This document shows positions 5,648 through 19,700 of a stretch of DNA of 64,000 nucleotides, in pieces. A program made the translations under genes and the position numbers. Position 1 is the first letter of the stretch. Each line of letters begins with the position of its first letter. This stretch comes from a virus: positions 1,213 to 65,212 of the IMG/VR virus record IMGVR_UViG_3300037847_003323. One strand, 5' to 3'. The notes below the pieces were generated by a model, which saw only the letters and a list, made by a program, of their open reading frames with translations, was not told the DNA's origin and made no database searches.

Positions 5648-7731
5648 TGTCATTAGTAAATTTTTCTGATCTTGATTTCGATCAGATAAAAACGTCCATC
5701 AAGGACTATCTACGCTCTAATAGTAACTTTACAGATTACGATTTTGAAGGATCGAATCTGTCAACGATTATTGATGTCTTAGCATACAACACTTATATTA
5801 CCTCATACAACGCTAACATGTTGTCGAATGAGGTTTTTCTTGATAGTGCAACACTAAGAGAGAATGTAGTCTCCCTTGCAAGGAATATTGGATATGTTCC
5901 TTCTTCAAAAAAGGCAGCATTAGCAAACATTAGTTTTTTTGTTGACACAAGTGCGCTATCATCTCAACCAGAAACGTTAACTGTTAACAAAGGTCCTATT
6001 GCAGTATCTAGACTCTTTGGTGCTGAGAACTATACTTTCAATCTTTTAGATGATGTTACTGCAACGGTTTCTAACCAAGAAGCATCTTTTGATAATATCT
6101 CTGTATATGAAGGAACATACGTTACTACTAAGTTTACAGTAGACTCATTCGATCCGAATCAAAGATTTATCTTACCTAATGCTGGTATTGATGTCTCTAC
6201 AATCAGAGTTGATGTAAAACCATCAGCAACTTCGTTAATTAAGAGGAAATATATTCAGGCAGATAGTTTATTCGATGTAGGTTCTGAATCGCCCGTATAC
6301 TGGGTGCAGGAGATTGCAGACGAGAGATATGAACTTATCTTCGGTGACGGTGTATTTGGAATTAAATTAGACGCACCTTCGGAGATTGAAGTTGCTTATC
6401 TGGTTACAAATGGAGAAGGTGCAAATAATATTACAGGTTTAGGTTGGATTGGTAAGGTTACTTCGGCAAGAGGTGGTAATACTATCCTTGCTCAGGTTTC
6501 TCCACTGACTAGTGATGCACCATCATTTGGTGGAAAGAACATTGAAAGTGTTGAATCTGTTAAGAAGTATTCTTCCAGAATCTATTCATCACAGTTCAGA
6601 GCAGTTACTGCTGCTGATTATGAAGCAATCATTCCAACTGTCTTCCCTCAAGCAGAATCTGTTGCTGCTTTTGGTGGAGAAGACTTGACACCACCACAGT
6701 TTGGTAAGGTATTCATCACGATTAAACCAATCAATGGCTCTTACCTGTCGATTGCAAGTAAGGAAAATATCAAGTCTTCAATCAGACAATACTCTGTTGC
6801 AGGTATTGTACCAGATATTATTGATTTAAAATACCTTTATGTAGAACCAGAAGTTACAGTATACTACAATCCAAATAGAGCATCCTCTGCTGCTGATGTT
6901 GGAACCATCGTCAACTCCAATGTAACCAGGTATGCTGCATCAGAGGAGATGAATAAGTTTGGTGCAAGGTTTAAGTATAGTAAGTTCTTGAAGATTATTG
7001 ATGATAGTTCAGTTGCTATCACATCAAACATCACAACAATCACCATGAGAAGGGATTTGAGAGTGGTGTTAAATAGTTTTACCGAATATGAAATCTGTTT
7101 TGGTAACAGATTCTACATTAAGAACCACGGACACTCTGCAATGAGCGGAGTTGGATATAATATCAAATCCTCTGGATTTAATGTGAGTGGTATCGTTGGA
7201 ACTGTTTATTTGGCAGATGTGCCAAACAGAGGATTTGAAACTGGTGTAGTCAATTTGATTCAGTTAGATTCTCCTACAGAACCAAAGGTTGTTAGAAGTA
7301 ATGTAGGAACGATTGATTACATTAAGGGAGAAGTTAGACTATCTCCAATTAATATTACAGGAACAGTTTACAGTGATGTATATCCTTTGATTGAAATTTC
7401 AGCAGTTCCATATTCAAATGATGTGATTGGACTTCAGGACTTATATCTACAGTTAGATGTAAGGAATAACAATATCGTTAACTTACCTGACAACATTGCA
7501 TCTGGTAATGATATTTCTGGAAGCAACTATCTGGTTACATCTAGTTTTGCAAATGGTGAATTGGTTCGTGGACCTGTTCTACTTGCAAATCAAATTTCTA
7601 GAGAGACTGCTACAACCTTGAATAGAAATATCAATCGCTCTCGTACTACCAGCACTCAAACAACCAGTGCAACTACACAGTATACATCAACCCCAATAAA
7701 CACAACCTCAGGCGGAAGTTCTTCCTATTAA
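5647..7731 (+). CDS. 6: Baseplate wedge subunit gp6
   Basis: At 694 residues it is close to T4 gp6 (660). The N-terminus (SLVNFSDLDFDQIKTSIKDY) followed by DYDFEGSNLSTIIDVLAYNT and 'LSNEVFLDSATLRENVVSLA' is the typical gp6/gpJ-like baseplate wedge signature. A central segment (about 295-360) carries SSRIYSSQFRAVTAADYEAI, also characteristic. gp6 dimers form the inner baseplate ring and interact with gp25 and gp7. The C-terminal 40 residues are Thr/Ser-rich and probably flexible. It starts on the gp25 stop and ends nine bases before the giant gene. Confidence 0.92.
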   Translation: MSLVNFSDLDFDQIKTSIKDYLRSNSNFTDYDFEGSNLSTIIDVLAYNTYITSYNANMLSNEVFLDSATLRENVVSLARNIGYVPSSKKAALANISFFVDTSALSSQPETLTVNKGPIAVSRLFGAENYTFNLLDDVTATVSNQEASFDNISVYEGTYVTTKFTVDSFDPNQRFILPNAGIDVSTIRVDVKPSATSLIKRKYIQADSLFDVGSESPVYWVQEIADERYELIFGDGVFGIKLDAPSEIEVAYLVTNGEGANNITGLGWIGKVTSARGGNTILAQVSPLTSDAPSFGGKNIESVESVKKYSSRIYSSQFRAVTAADYEAIIPTVFPQAESVAAFGGEDLTPPQFGKVFITIKPINGSYLSIASKENIKSSIRQYSVAGIVPDIIDLKYLYVEPEVTVYYNPNRASSAADVGTIVNSNVTRYAASEEMNKFGARFKYSKFLKIIDDSSVAITSNITTITMRRDLRVVLNSFTEYEICFGNRFYIKNHGHSAMSGVGYNIKSSGFNVSGIVGTVYLADVPNRGFETGVVNLIQLDSPTEPKVVRSNVGTIDYIKGEVRLSPINITGTVYSDVYPLIEISAVPYSNDVIGLQDLYLQLDVRNNNIVNLPDNIASGNDISGSNYLVTSSFANGELVRGPVLLANQISRETATTLNRNINRSRTTSTQTTSATTQYTSTPINTTSGGSSSY

Positions 7732-7740
7732 TGGCGTAAA

Positions 7741-10700
7741 ATGATATCAACAGATTCTCAAAGAGTACAAGTCCAGGATGTAGTCGGAACTCAACTTCCA
7801 TCCTTCGTGAGGGATGACTTCCCTCTAGTCGTAGAATTTTTAAAGGAATATTATGTTTCTCAGGAATATCCTGGAGCATCTGTTGACTTATTGAATAATA
7901 TTGATCAGTATGTAAATCTTACCACATTAACGAGCAATACTAATACTACTGAGACATCTTCAGCAGTTAGTATTGGTGATGATACCATTTCTGTGTCTTA
8001 TAATATTCGTGAAGGTATCTTAGGAACATATCAGTTCCCCGACAGAAATGGACTGATTCAAATTGATGATGAAGTTATTCTATACAGAGAGAAAACAACC
8101 ACAAGTTTCCTTGGTTGCGTTAGAGGATTCAGTGGTGTTACCTCATATAAGAGTTCAACGCCAGATAAATTAACTTTCACAGACTCAGTAGTAGCACAGC
8201 ACGATAAAGGTTCTACTGTAAAGAATCTGAGTGCGTTAATTCTCAATGAGTTCTTACTTAAGTTCAAGAGGCAGTTTGCTCCAGGATTTGATGAGAGAAC
8301 TCTTGCTCCTGAAGTAAATGAGAAGTTATTTGTATCTGAAGTAAATTCCTTCTACAAAGCAAAGGGAACAGACAATTCCTTTAAGATTCTGTTCAAAGCA
8401 CTCTTTGGTGAAACCGTAGAAGTATTACGTCCATCGGAAAATCTCTTCAAACCTTCCGATGCAAACTACAAGATTACAAAAGATGTTGTAGCAGATTTAA
8501 TCTCTATCGATGGAACTGATGTTGACAGTTCTGAAAGAACACCATTAGATTTAAAAAATCAAACATTATTCCAAGATGGATACGGAAATGTAACTATCGG
8601 CACTGATAAGACTGCAAAGTATGATATTGAAAATGCATCTGCAACTATCAGTGATGTAGAAAAAGTTTTTGAAGGCGGTAAAGAATATTGGAAGTTATCT
8701 CTTGGATTTGGATACTCTAGAGACACTCCTGTCGATGGAACTATCTTTGGTGACTTTACTATCCATCCTAAGACTAGAAACTTAAATTCAGTTTCAGCGG
8801 GTGCTACTGCCATTGACGTAGATTCTACACTTGGTTTCCCAGAGTCTGGAGAACTGGCAGTAGTCTATGATAGTGGCGATGCTGGCATTGTAAGTTATAC
8901 TTCTAGAACTGTAAACCAGTTCCTAAGTGTTGATGGAGTTTCTCAAGAACTTACAAGAAACTCTGATTTGAGATTGAATGTATCTGCATATGCATATGTT
9001 GGTATTGGAACTACAACAAGAATTGATTTAAGAATTGGTGGTGTTTTAGATGAAGTTAAAATTACATCCCCCAAAACTTATAACTTTACCGATGAAGACG
9101 TTGCAAGAATCAGTTCTCTTGGCATCACGACTGACGTACCTACTTCGTACAGTTGGATTTACAACATTGCTCCAAGTTTTGAAGTTGAGAGTGCAGTACA
9201 AATTAACTCCGACAACATCACATACAGAATCACTACTACGGTGCCAAATGATTTCATTAATGGCACTAGGCTTTTATTCGACTCTAACGGGCAGCAGTTT
9301 GAAGCGAACGTTTCTAGCGTATCAAATGACAGGACTTTTACTGCCGTTACTGGAAGATTAATTACAGTAAACTCTGTTACTGTTCAAAGGGTAGCAACTA
9401 GAGCATTTATCGATCCTAACTACTCTTCTCAGAGTGGTGGTGCAGAAAATACTCTTACCGATGTATCCAATGTTTATGTTACATCTGATGGAAAGTCTCT
9501 GGTAGCAGCATCCTCCATCCCATACTATGCATCCAATCCTCTTCAGACTAACAAGAGGCAGTCCATCCTGAATGGTGCATACTCTGGAGATACTTTCACA
9601 ATTCCTCAGCATGGATATTATAGTGGCGATGCTCTTTACTATGAAAAGTCCAGAACTTCCACAACAGTTGAAGGCGTTAAAGTAGAAACTGTAAATGGAT
9701 TTGATAATCTGTTTGAAAGAATCTACTACGTTAAAAGAGTAAACGATAATCAAATCAAACTGGCAACAAGTCAGTCTAACCTTTACAATAACAATTTTGT
9801 TTCAGTTGATGGAACTGTAACTAATAACAAGTTATATCCATCTGAATTCCAAGGAAAAGAACTTAACAACCAAAGACTTCTTAGAAAGTTTGAGACTCCC
9901 GATGAAGAGTCTGGAACATACCCCACCCAACCAGGTGCCAAAATTGGTATGTTAATTAATGGAGTTGAGATTCTCAACTACAAAGCAAATCAATATTGCT
10001 ACTATGGAACCCTGGATGGCGTAGATGTTTCAAATCCTGGTAGCGACTATGATGTTATTAATCCACCCCTTCTTGTAATTAATGATGCTGTAGGAACAGG
10101 TGCAACTGGTGTTGCTGCTGTTAGAGGAAACTTAGACAGTATTCAAATTATTGATAGCGGTTTTGACTATGTTGAGGAACCAATTATCACTATCACTGGT
10201 GGCAATGGTAGAGGTGCGGTAGCAAAAGCGAATACAATCTTCATTGATTATGCTGCATCTGTTAATGCAGAGAATCCAAATCGAATTGCTATTGGTGGTT
10301 CTGATACTGTTGGATTTACAACATTCCATAAGTTCAGAAATGCTGAGCAAATCATCTACAAACCAGATGGACAAACTGGAATTGTTGGATTGGTAACGGA
10401 TGCGAAGTATTATGTTCAAACTGTTGATGCATTCACCATCAAACTGTTTAAGAATGAGGGTGATGCAATCACTGGTTCTAACGCTATTGGATTAACTGGA
10501 CTTGGAAAAGGAACTCATAGATTCCAGTCAGTTAATAAAAAGCGTATCATCTCCAACATTTTTGTTGAAGATTCTGGCGAAGGATATGAAAATAAAGAAA
10601 GAAAGATTGGTACAGTTGGTATTCTGACTGCATCAAACTATATCAACATTGAGAATCATGGTTATTCTTCTGGTGAACGTGTTCGCTATTCATCTACAGG

Positions 10701-13700
10701 TGATGTAGCAGAACCCCTTGCAGCAGATACATCTTATATCGTAACTAAGGTTGATAATGATAATTTTGCTCTGTCTAGCGTTGGACTTGGAACAACAGGA
10801 GCAAACTTCTACTATGACACAAATCAGTACATTGATATTGCCACACAAGGAAGTGGAGTTCACTCATTCAACTATGAACCCATCACCGTAGCAGTTACTG
10901 GCAAAATTGGAGTAACTACATTTGCTGGACAAGATTCTTCTACATTCAATGCAGTAATTCAACCCCTCTTCAGAGGCACCCTGGAGAGCGTACAACTGAC
11001 TTCAAACGGAGTTGGGTATGGTTCTTCCGATATCATTGGATTTGATAGACAACCTAGAATTTCTGTGTTCAGTGGACATGAAGCAGAACTTCTGCCCGTT
11101 GTAAGTAATGGAAGAATTCAAGAAGTTCTTGTAGTTAAGTCTGGTAGTGGATATAATTCTGCACCACACTTGAAAGTTAGTGGATTGGGTAAGGATGCAA
11201 TTCTAACTCCTGTTCTACTCAATGGCGCTATCGATAGAGTCGTCATTCAAAATGCAGGTGTTGACTACACTGAGGATACAACTGTAGCAGTTATTCCTAG
11301 TGGTACTGGTTCGGTATTTAATTCTAAGATTCAAACCTGGAATGTAAACCTATTCCAGAAGTATTTTGACAACATTACTGAAGATGATGGTATCTTAGAA
11401 CCAGGATTGAATTCGGATTATGGCATTCAATACACTCATGTGTATGCTCCAAGAAGTTTAAGAGAATCTGTTTTCAGCAAATCTGCAGGCAATAACACTG
11501 AATTTGGAACACCAGACTTACTTAAGTTAAATGGACTTGAGCAAACCTCTGAAAATCATTCTCCTATCTTAGGATGGGCATATGATGGCAATCCAATTTA
11601 CGGACCTTTTGCATATAACACAACCACTGGTGGTTCCATCAAGGAGATGAAGTCTGGATATGAGCGTATCACCAGAGCAAATCGTCCCGCTGCTTTCCCT
11701 CTAGGTTTCTTTGTTGAAGACTTTGAGTATAAGGGCACTGGAGATTTGGATGAGCACAACGGAAGATTCTGTGTTACTCCAGATTATCCAAACGGAACGT
11801 ATGCATACTTTGCCACAATCGGCATTGTAATTGATGGTTCAGGACCTTTCAGAAATTATCGTCCACCTCAGTTCCCATATCTGATTGGTAATAGTTTCAA
11901 TAACAAACCAAATCAATTTAACTTTGAATTTGATTCAAATCAGGATGTCTTTGATTTGAATAATAGCGAATACTTTAGAAATGTCACACCATATAAGATG
12001 AACTCTTCTGGTGTTGACTACAAGTATCTGCTTCAACCAAACAAAGTAAAGAGTCCATCTATTACTATCAATGATACTAGAAAAGGTAGTATTGAAACCG
12101 TTGGCATCTTAACTGGTGGTAAGGGTTACCAAGTAGGAGATAAGATTGTATTTGAATCTGTTCTCGAAAATATTCCAGTAATTCCTGCAAGAGCAAGAGT
12201 TGGTAGAGTTTTAGGAAAACCCGTAAGCACTGTTAGTGTAGCATCATCCATTATTGACAACCTTGAAGTTGTACCTAATGGAAAAAATTACGTTGCATTC
12301 TCAACAGCACCCAACTTATTCTCAACAAGAGAGGTTGTAACCGTTGCTGGACTATCTACTGCAACTTCTACTATCAGTGGAGTTCATAGAGTTGGAGTCA
12401 ATTCCTCGTTCTTTAAACTGATTAACGCTGTCAGTGACTCAGATTCAACTGGTATCGTAACCTTCTTCAATATCTCTGGTGAGATTCTTGATGACAAGTT
12501 TAATATCAGAGAGAATGATATTTTTGCCGTTGGTGCAGAGAATGTCAGAATTCTCAATATTGATTCCTTAAGTTCTAGAGTTAGAGTTCTTCGCTCTGTA
12601 AATGGAACAGTATCTGCTGCACATACTGCAACTACTAGTGTAATTGAAAGAAGCAGGAAGTTTAGTTTCACTCCAACGCAAGTTGAAAACAAAGTTACGT
12701 TCAACTTAAACAAAGAATACTATTTCAATCCCCTCGAAGCATTAGGAATTGGAACTGAAAGTGGCGTTGGTGTTGGTGTAACACTTTCCTTTGCAAACCC
12801 AGGTGCAGGTAAGACACAACTCTTCATTCAAACAAGAGCAATTTATCTTCCTAACCACCAACTTCAAACTGGAGACATTCTTAAGTACAACACATATGAC
12901 GGAGATTCTATTGGAGTCTCTACAGTTGGTGCTGCAAATACATTCCCACTTCCAGAGTTTGTATATGTTGCAAGAATCTCCAACGATTTGATTGGCATTT
13001 CAACAGTACAAGTTGGACTTGGTGCAACCGGTACGTTCGCTGGTATTGCTGCTACAACCGCAAATGATGGCACTTTGTATTTTGCTGGTATTGGAACAGG
13101 TGTATATCACAGTTTCACTACTCAAAAGCAAAACGTTGTAACCGCAGAAGCATACAAAAACGTTGTTACAGTATCCACAGGTGAAACACATGGACTTTCA
13201 GTTGGCGACAACGCTTTCGTTGATTTATCTGCAGGGGTTACAACAAGCATTACCGTCAAATACGATGATGCAAATAGAAGACTCGTCTTCAATCCTAAAG
13301 CATTTGTTGCGGGTAATGTAAACATTGTTGAAAATAGTATCACACTTACTAGTCATGGACTAAGCACTGGTGATAAAGTTATCCATACAGCATCTACTGC
13401 GTCTGGTGGATTAGTAGATGGCAAAATCTATTACGTCTTCAAGAACAGCAATGATACTATTAAGTTGTGTCTCACTAGACACGATGCTCAAAAATTCAAT
13501 CCAACATTTATTGACATCACTTCTGCAAGTGCTGGAACCCTTTCTCCAATTAATCCACCACTCAGCGTTTATAAGAATGATACAGTTGAGTTTGACTTAA
13601 CCGATTCCAGTCTGTCCTTTGACAGTTCTGGCACTTCATATCCTGCATTTAACTTCCACTTATTCAGTGATGCTAATTGCACAAACAAGTTTGTTTCTAC

Positions 13701-16700
13701 AAAGGTTGATTCTTCCTTTGAAGTTTCTAGCACTGGAACAATTGGTGTTAGCACAGATGCTAAAGTAACCCTCAGAGTTACTGACACTCTTCCCGAAAAA
13801 CTGTATTACAAGGCATCTCCAAGTTCTGAAAACTTCTTGCCCGCAGTTAAGAGTGAAATCATTAATGATTTGGATGTATCGGGACATAATCAAATTCAAG
13901 TCAACGATAGTGTATATTCTGGTGCATATCAAATCACTGGAGTAACAACAAATACCTTTACATACAATACTAACAGTATTCCTGAGAGAACTTCATACAG
14001 CACTACTGATTCTAAGGCAAAGTATGAAACTGATTCTACCAATGCATATGGTGCAATCTCTAAGGTTGATTTCCAATTCAATGGTTCTGGATATCCATAC
14101 TTAGTTGGAATTGCCACTATTGTTGGAGTAAGCACTAACCCTGATAGAAGTGGTGCAATCCTTCTTCCCGATAGCACAGATATCGGTAACATCGTCACTA
14201 CAACAGTTGACGATATTGGATTCGATTACTCTGCAGATAATACTTTACGTCCTACACTCAACTTGCCTGAAGTTCTGTTTGTAGATCCTCTGGTTTCCTT
14301 TGACAGAATTGGTATTACTTCCGCAGGTAAGAACTACACCATTCCTCCTAAGTTGAATGTACTTGATGGATTGACTGGCAATCTTATTACTGACACCATC
14401 ATTGAATATGACATTGGTGATACTGTAGTAAGAATTCCTAAGAACACCAAAGGAATGAGTGATGTAACTCCCACCATCATTCCTACAAACAATGTTAATG
14501 GTATTGCGGTTGGTAGTATTTCTTATGACATCTCCTCTAAGAATGTCACTGTTGGATTAGCAACTGCCTTTAGCGATTCTGCTCCTCTTTCGGTTGGCGA
14601 TAAAGTTCTGATTGAGGGTGTTAGTGTTGGCGTTGGTTCAACAGGAAATGGATATAACTCTAGAAATTATGGATATAAGTTATTCACTCTGACGGATGTT
14701 AACATCCCTCTTGGTGGTGCAGTTGGTGTTGTCACCTACAGTATGGTAGGTGACTTAGATGAAGGTAAGATTGCTGGCAATTTTGATTCTCTGAACTCTG
14801 TTGCACGTATCGTACCTGAGAAGTTCTTCCCACAGTTTGACATTAGACTGAAGAGAAACAACTTCTTGATTGGTGAAGAAGTAACTTCTGGCACTAAAGT
14901 TGGTGTTGTAGAGAACTGGAACAATCAACTGGACTTGCTCAAAGTTGATAGTAAGTTTAACTTCAACGTCGGTGATAGAATTGTCGGTTCTTCCTCTAAA
15001 GCACAGAGTGTTGTGAGAGAGAAGTCTGACTTTATTGCAGAGGCAACTGTTGCTTCTTCTGCTGTCGTCAACAAAGGATGGAGCAGAGAGACTGGTTTCT
15101 TAAGTTATAACACTGAAAGACTCTCTGATAACAACTATTATCAGAACCTTTCTTATTCTCTCAAGTCTAAAGTAAGTCTCGAAGATTGGGACGATGCAGT
15201 TTCCTCGTTGGCACACCCTGCTGGATTAGTTAAGTTTAGCGATCACATCGTTGAAAGTATTGATGAGGACTTCAGAGGTGTATTTACTAAGACATCTGGT
15301 TCTACCATTGACATCATTAGCGACTTGGTTAGTGTAAGCAGTCTGAACTGCTACAATGATTTTGACTTAGTTTCCGAAAACGCTCTCAACATTGATGGAG
15401 AAATCACCTCGACTGAGATTAACTTCCAGTCTAGAGTTCTTACGAATTACTTTGAATCGATTGGCAATAGGGTGTTGACGATTGATGACATCAGCACACA
15501 GTTCAGCAACACCCCACTGCCCAACAGATTTGCGATTGTTGGTGCTTTCAACGCACTGCAGAAGACTAATAAGTTCTTGACATTCGTTCAAGACTCTAGA
15601 TTCACTGATGAAAGACAGACAATGATTGTCAATGTCTTGTCTGATGGAATCACAAATCATATTAACCAATATGGTAGAGTTGAAACAACCTATGATATGG
15701 GAACGTTTGATATTCAAACTCAAGGCACTGAAGGAAAACTTCAATTCTTCCCAACCAAGTTTAGTATCAACAACTTTAACGTAAGTAGCGTTAACATTGG
15801 AATCAACAACGCTGTTGCAAGTATCGGTTCTACCATGCTTGGCAACATCGCTGATATTCAAACATTCCGTCAAACCTCTTCTGGAATCAGCACTGAGATT
15901 GTCAGTTTTGCAACAACTTACCGTTCCGCAAAACTCATGGTTGAGATTGACACTTTCAACGGTGAAATGGAGTTTGATGAAATCAACCTCATTCATGATG
16001 GAACAACAGTTGATATTGTAGAGTATGGTTCTTTAACAAATCAGGGACAAGGAACATTTGTTCCTTCTGGATTTGGAACATACAGTGCTTCTATTAGTGG
16101 CAGCAATGTAAGTCTTGTGCTCAACTCTACTGTCGGTGCAGCATACACTGTCACTTCTCTCGGCATCTTGATGGCAGATGACACTGCAACTGGTGTTGGT
16201 AATACTCTTATCATCGGTAATGCATTTGAGTCAGAGGGTATTCTTGATACTCACTTCACATCCCTTTCATCCTCTGCAACTCCTGGTATTCATACCATTG
16301 CTACCTATAATCATGACTTACCCAATAGATTCTCTGCAGCGTATTATGTAATCAGTATTGAAGACACTACCAACAATGCATATCAAATTTCTGAGTGTAT
16401 TGTCACTAATAACAGCACTGACGCTTACATCTCAGAGTATGGTACTATTGCAACTAACGTTGGTGGAATTGGAACTATTGGCGTTCTTCTCACTTCTGCA
16501 GACACATTCCTCCAGTACACACCACCTGCAAGTGCAGATGTAGAAGTACGTGTCTTACAACTTGGTATCGGTCCCGTTGCTGGAATTGATGATGGAACAT
16601 CTGTTGACTTGAACAACGGAAGCATTACAGGTTCCTTCGGTAACTATAGTGGAACAAATGTTACGATTAAGAGAGCATTTGACTTGAAGCATGGTGGCAA

Positions 16701-19700
16701 GACAATTTTCTCTAGAGAATTTAATCCCACTGAAACTGATATCATCGACTTGGAGAACAATACAGTTCTTCTCCCAGAACACTTCTTTGTCACTGGTGAA
16801 GAAATTGTATATGACTTCCCCGAAACCGCTGGTGCTGAGGGTGTTGGAATTGCAACAACTACATTCTCTGGAATCGGAGCAACTTCCGCATTGCCAAGAA
16901 ACAATATCTCGATGTTCGCTGTCAAGGTTGACTCTAAGCACATCAAGGTTGCAAGAACTGCAGAAGATGCCCTGAAATCCACTCCTGTTGTCATTGACTT
17001 GACATCAGTTGGTGTAGGAACAGGACACAACTTTATTGCAAAGAATCAGAACACCAAGTGTTTGGTTGCACTTGATAACATGATTCAATCTCCCGTTACT
17101 AAGACAACTGTAACATCTGGATTGACTACATCCATTCAATTGACTGATGTCATCATTAAGATGAGTGGAATCTCTTCGTTCTTCGGTGGAGACTTGATTC
17201 AGATTGATAATGAAATTATGAAGATTAACACTGTTGGTATTGGAAGCACCAACTTTGTTCTTGTTGAACGTCCTTGGATGGGAACAGAAGTTGCTATTCA
17301 CACTGAGGGTGCATCTGTAACTAGAGTTTCTGGTTCTTATAATATTGTTGACAATACAATCAACTTCTACACCGCACCTCAAGGTCCTACTCCAATTAGT
17401 AGCACGACAAATGCACCTGATTCTAGAGACTTTACTGGTATTACCACATTCTCCACGTTCCAAGGAAGAGCATTCCTGAGAAGTGGAACTGAGGGTGGTT
17501 CTGATAGAACTTACAACACTAACTACATCTTCGATGATATTTCTGAAGACTTTGATGCTACAACTAAGACATTTACACTTAAGTCTAACGGAGACAATGT
17601 TGTTGGATTCAAGACTGATAATGCAGTCATTCTTATCAATAATATCTTCCAGAGTCCAACTGGAGATTTGACTACCAATCAAGATTACACTCTCACTGAA
17701 GGTTCTGGAATCTCTAGTGTTACATTTACTGGAACAGCAACATCTCTGGCATCAGATCCTAACAATGCATCTATTCCAGTTGGAGGAATCATCGTTTCTG
17801 TTGGTTCAACTGGAGGATTTGGTTATCAACCATTGGTTGCTGCTGGTGGAACTGCCATTGTTTCTACCGCAGGAACAATCACGAGCATCAGCATCGGAAG
17901 CAGTGGTTCTGGTTACAGAGTTGGTATTCAAACAGTTGTTAATGTTGGAGTTCAAACTTCCAGCACTGGAAAACCCAACATTCAGTTTATTGGAACAGCA
18001 GCAGTTGCAAATGGACAAGTTGTTAGTGTTGCGGTTACAACTGGCGGTTCTGGATTCTCTCAAGGTTCTGAACCAATCGTTGTATTCGATCAACCACTCT
18101 CTTACTCTGGAATTGCGCTTACATATGCTGCAGGCACCTCTGGATTTGGAACAGAAGCAACTGTCGATGTAATTGTTGGACAAGGTTCTAGCGTCATCGG
18201 ATTTGAAATTAGAAATACTGGATATGGATACGGACAGGGTGAGACATTAACCATCGGTACAGGTGGAACTACAGGAATTCCTCTCGTATCTGGTTCAACT
18301 CTTGAAGAGTTCCAAATCACGATTGATAGAGTTCAGTCTGATTCTTTCAATGCATGGCACTTCGGTGAACTTCAGGTTCTTGACTTGGTTCACGATCAGT
18401 TTGATGGAATCAAGCGTTCCTTTACTCTGAAGACTAACGGTTCTCCTGTTACCATTAGGGCAACTGCAGGTTCTCAGGTTGATACTCAAGCAACACTCTT
18501 GGTATTCTTGAACGACATTCTGCAAGTTCCTGGTGATGGATATAGTTTCGATGGTGGTAGCACAATCACATTCGCAAGTGCTCCTAGAGGCAGATCTGCT
18601 GATGGATACTTTGGTGGTGATAAGTGTAAGATTCTCTTCTACAAGGGAACGGGTTCTGTAGACGTTAAATTCAGAGAAGTTCTTCAAACTGTTAAAGATG
18701 GCGATACTGTCGTCATCAAGAGAGGTTCTGCAGAGCAAAGTGAGCGTCTGGTTGATGAGGTTGTCTCTACCGATCAGATTAGCACTGAAGCATACGTTGG
18801 ATTTGGTATTGATGGCAACCCTGATAACAAGCGTTCCCTCCAATGGTGCAAGCAAACTGAAGACAAGATTGTCGGTGGAAAGGTTGTCAGTAAAGCAAGA
18901 GTTCCTAATTCTGGAAACATCTTCCCAACCACGCACATTATTCAATCTGTCGGTGTTGGTTCTACAAACGCATACGTCGAAAGTGTATCTACATTCTTCA
19001 ACCCTGCAAATGAGAACACCACATCTGCGAAGACTCAAACAATTGATTTGACATCTCAAGATGTTATCGTCGGTGCTGCTGCAACTGCGGTTGTATCTGC
19101 TGCAGGAACTATTTCATCTATCGTCATCGGGGTTGGTGGAACTGGTTATACAAGCGCACCTGCAGTTACCATTGCAAATCCTGTTGGACTTGGAACAACT
19201 GCTCGCGCAACCGCAACTGCAACCCTCACTGGTGACACTGTATCTGCCATTACAGTTTCTACGCCTGGAGTAGCATATACCAGTGCAACTCCACCTGTAG
19301 TTCTGATTGAGAATCCTCAGACAATCAGTGAAGAAAATATCTCAAGTCAGTATCTTGGGGACTTTGGTGAAATTGTCGGAGTCACTTCAACTTCAGTTGG
19401 AGTTGCATCTACAGGATTCGTCTTTGACTTCTTTATTCCTATTGACTCTGCTCTAAGAGATACTAATCTTGTTGGTGCTGCAGTCACAGTTAGTGGAATC
19501 AATGCTGGAGATTATTTCGTGGTAAATAGTAGCAATGTTGGTAGTGGTGTTACATCCCTCTATCAAAATGGTGCTACCCTTGGTGTAACAACACAATTCC
19601 TGGATAGCGTCTATGAAGTCGCTGCTGTTTCTACTGCAACAACTGCGGTAGCAGGAGTTGGTATTACATATGTAAGAAGAGTAACTGTAAGCGTTGAAGA

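Noticed and set aside
15367-15996. 209-residue minus-strand open frame
   Set aside because: Also antisense to the giant gene with unusual composition; every supported gene here is on the + strand.
18295-19059. 254-residue minus-strand open frame
   Set aside because: Shadow of the giant gp7-like gene; composition follows the complementary codons and no ribosome-binding site or promoter is visible.
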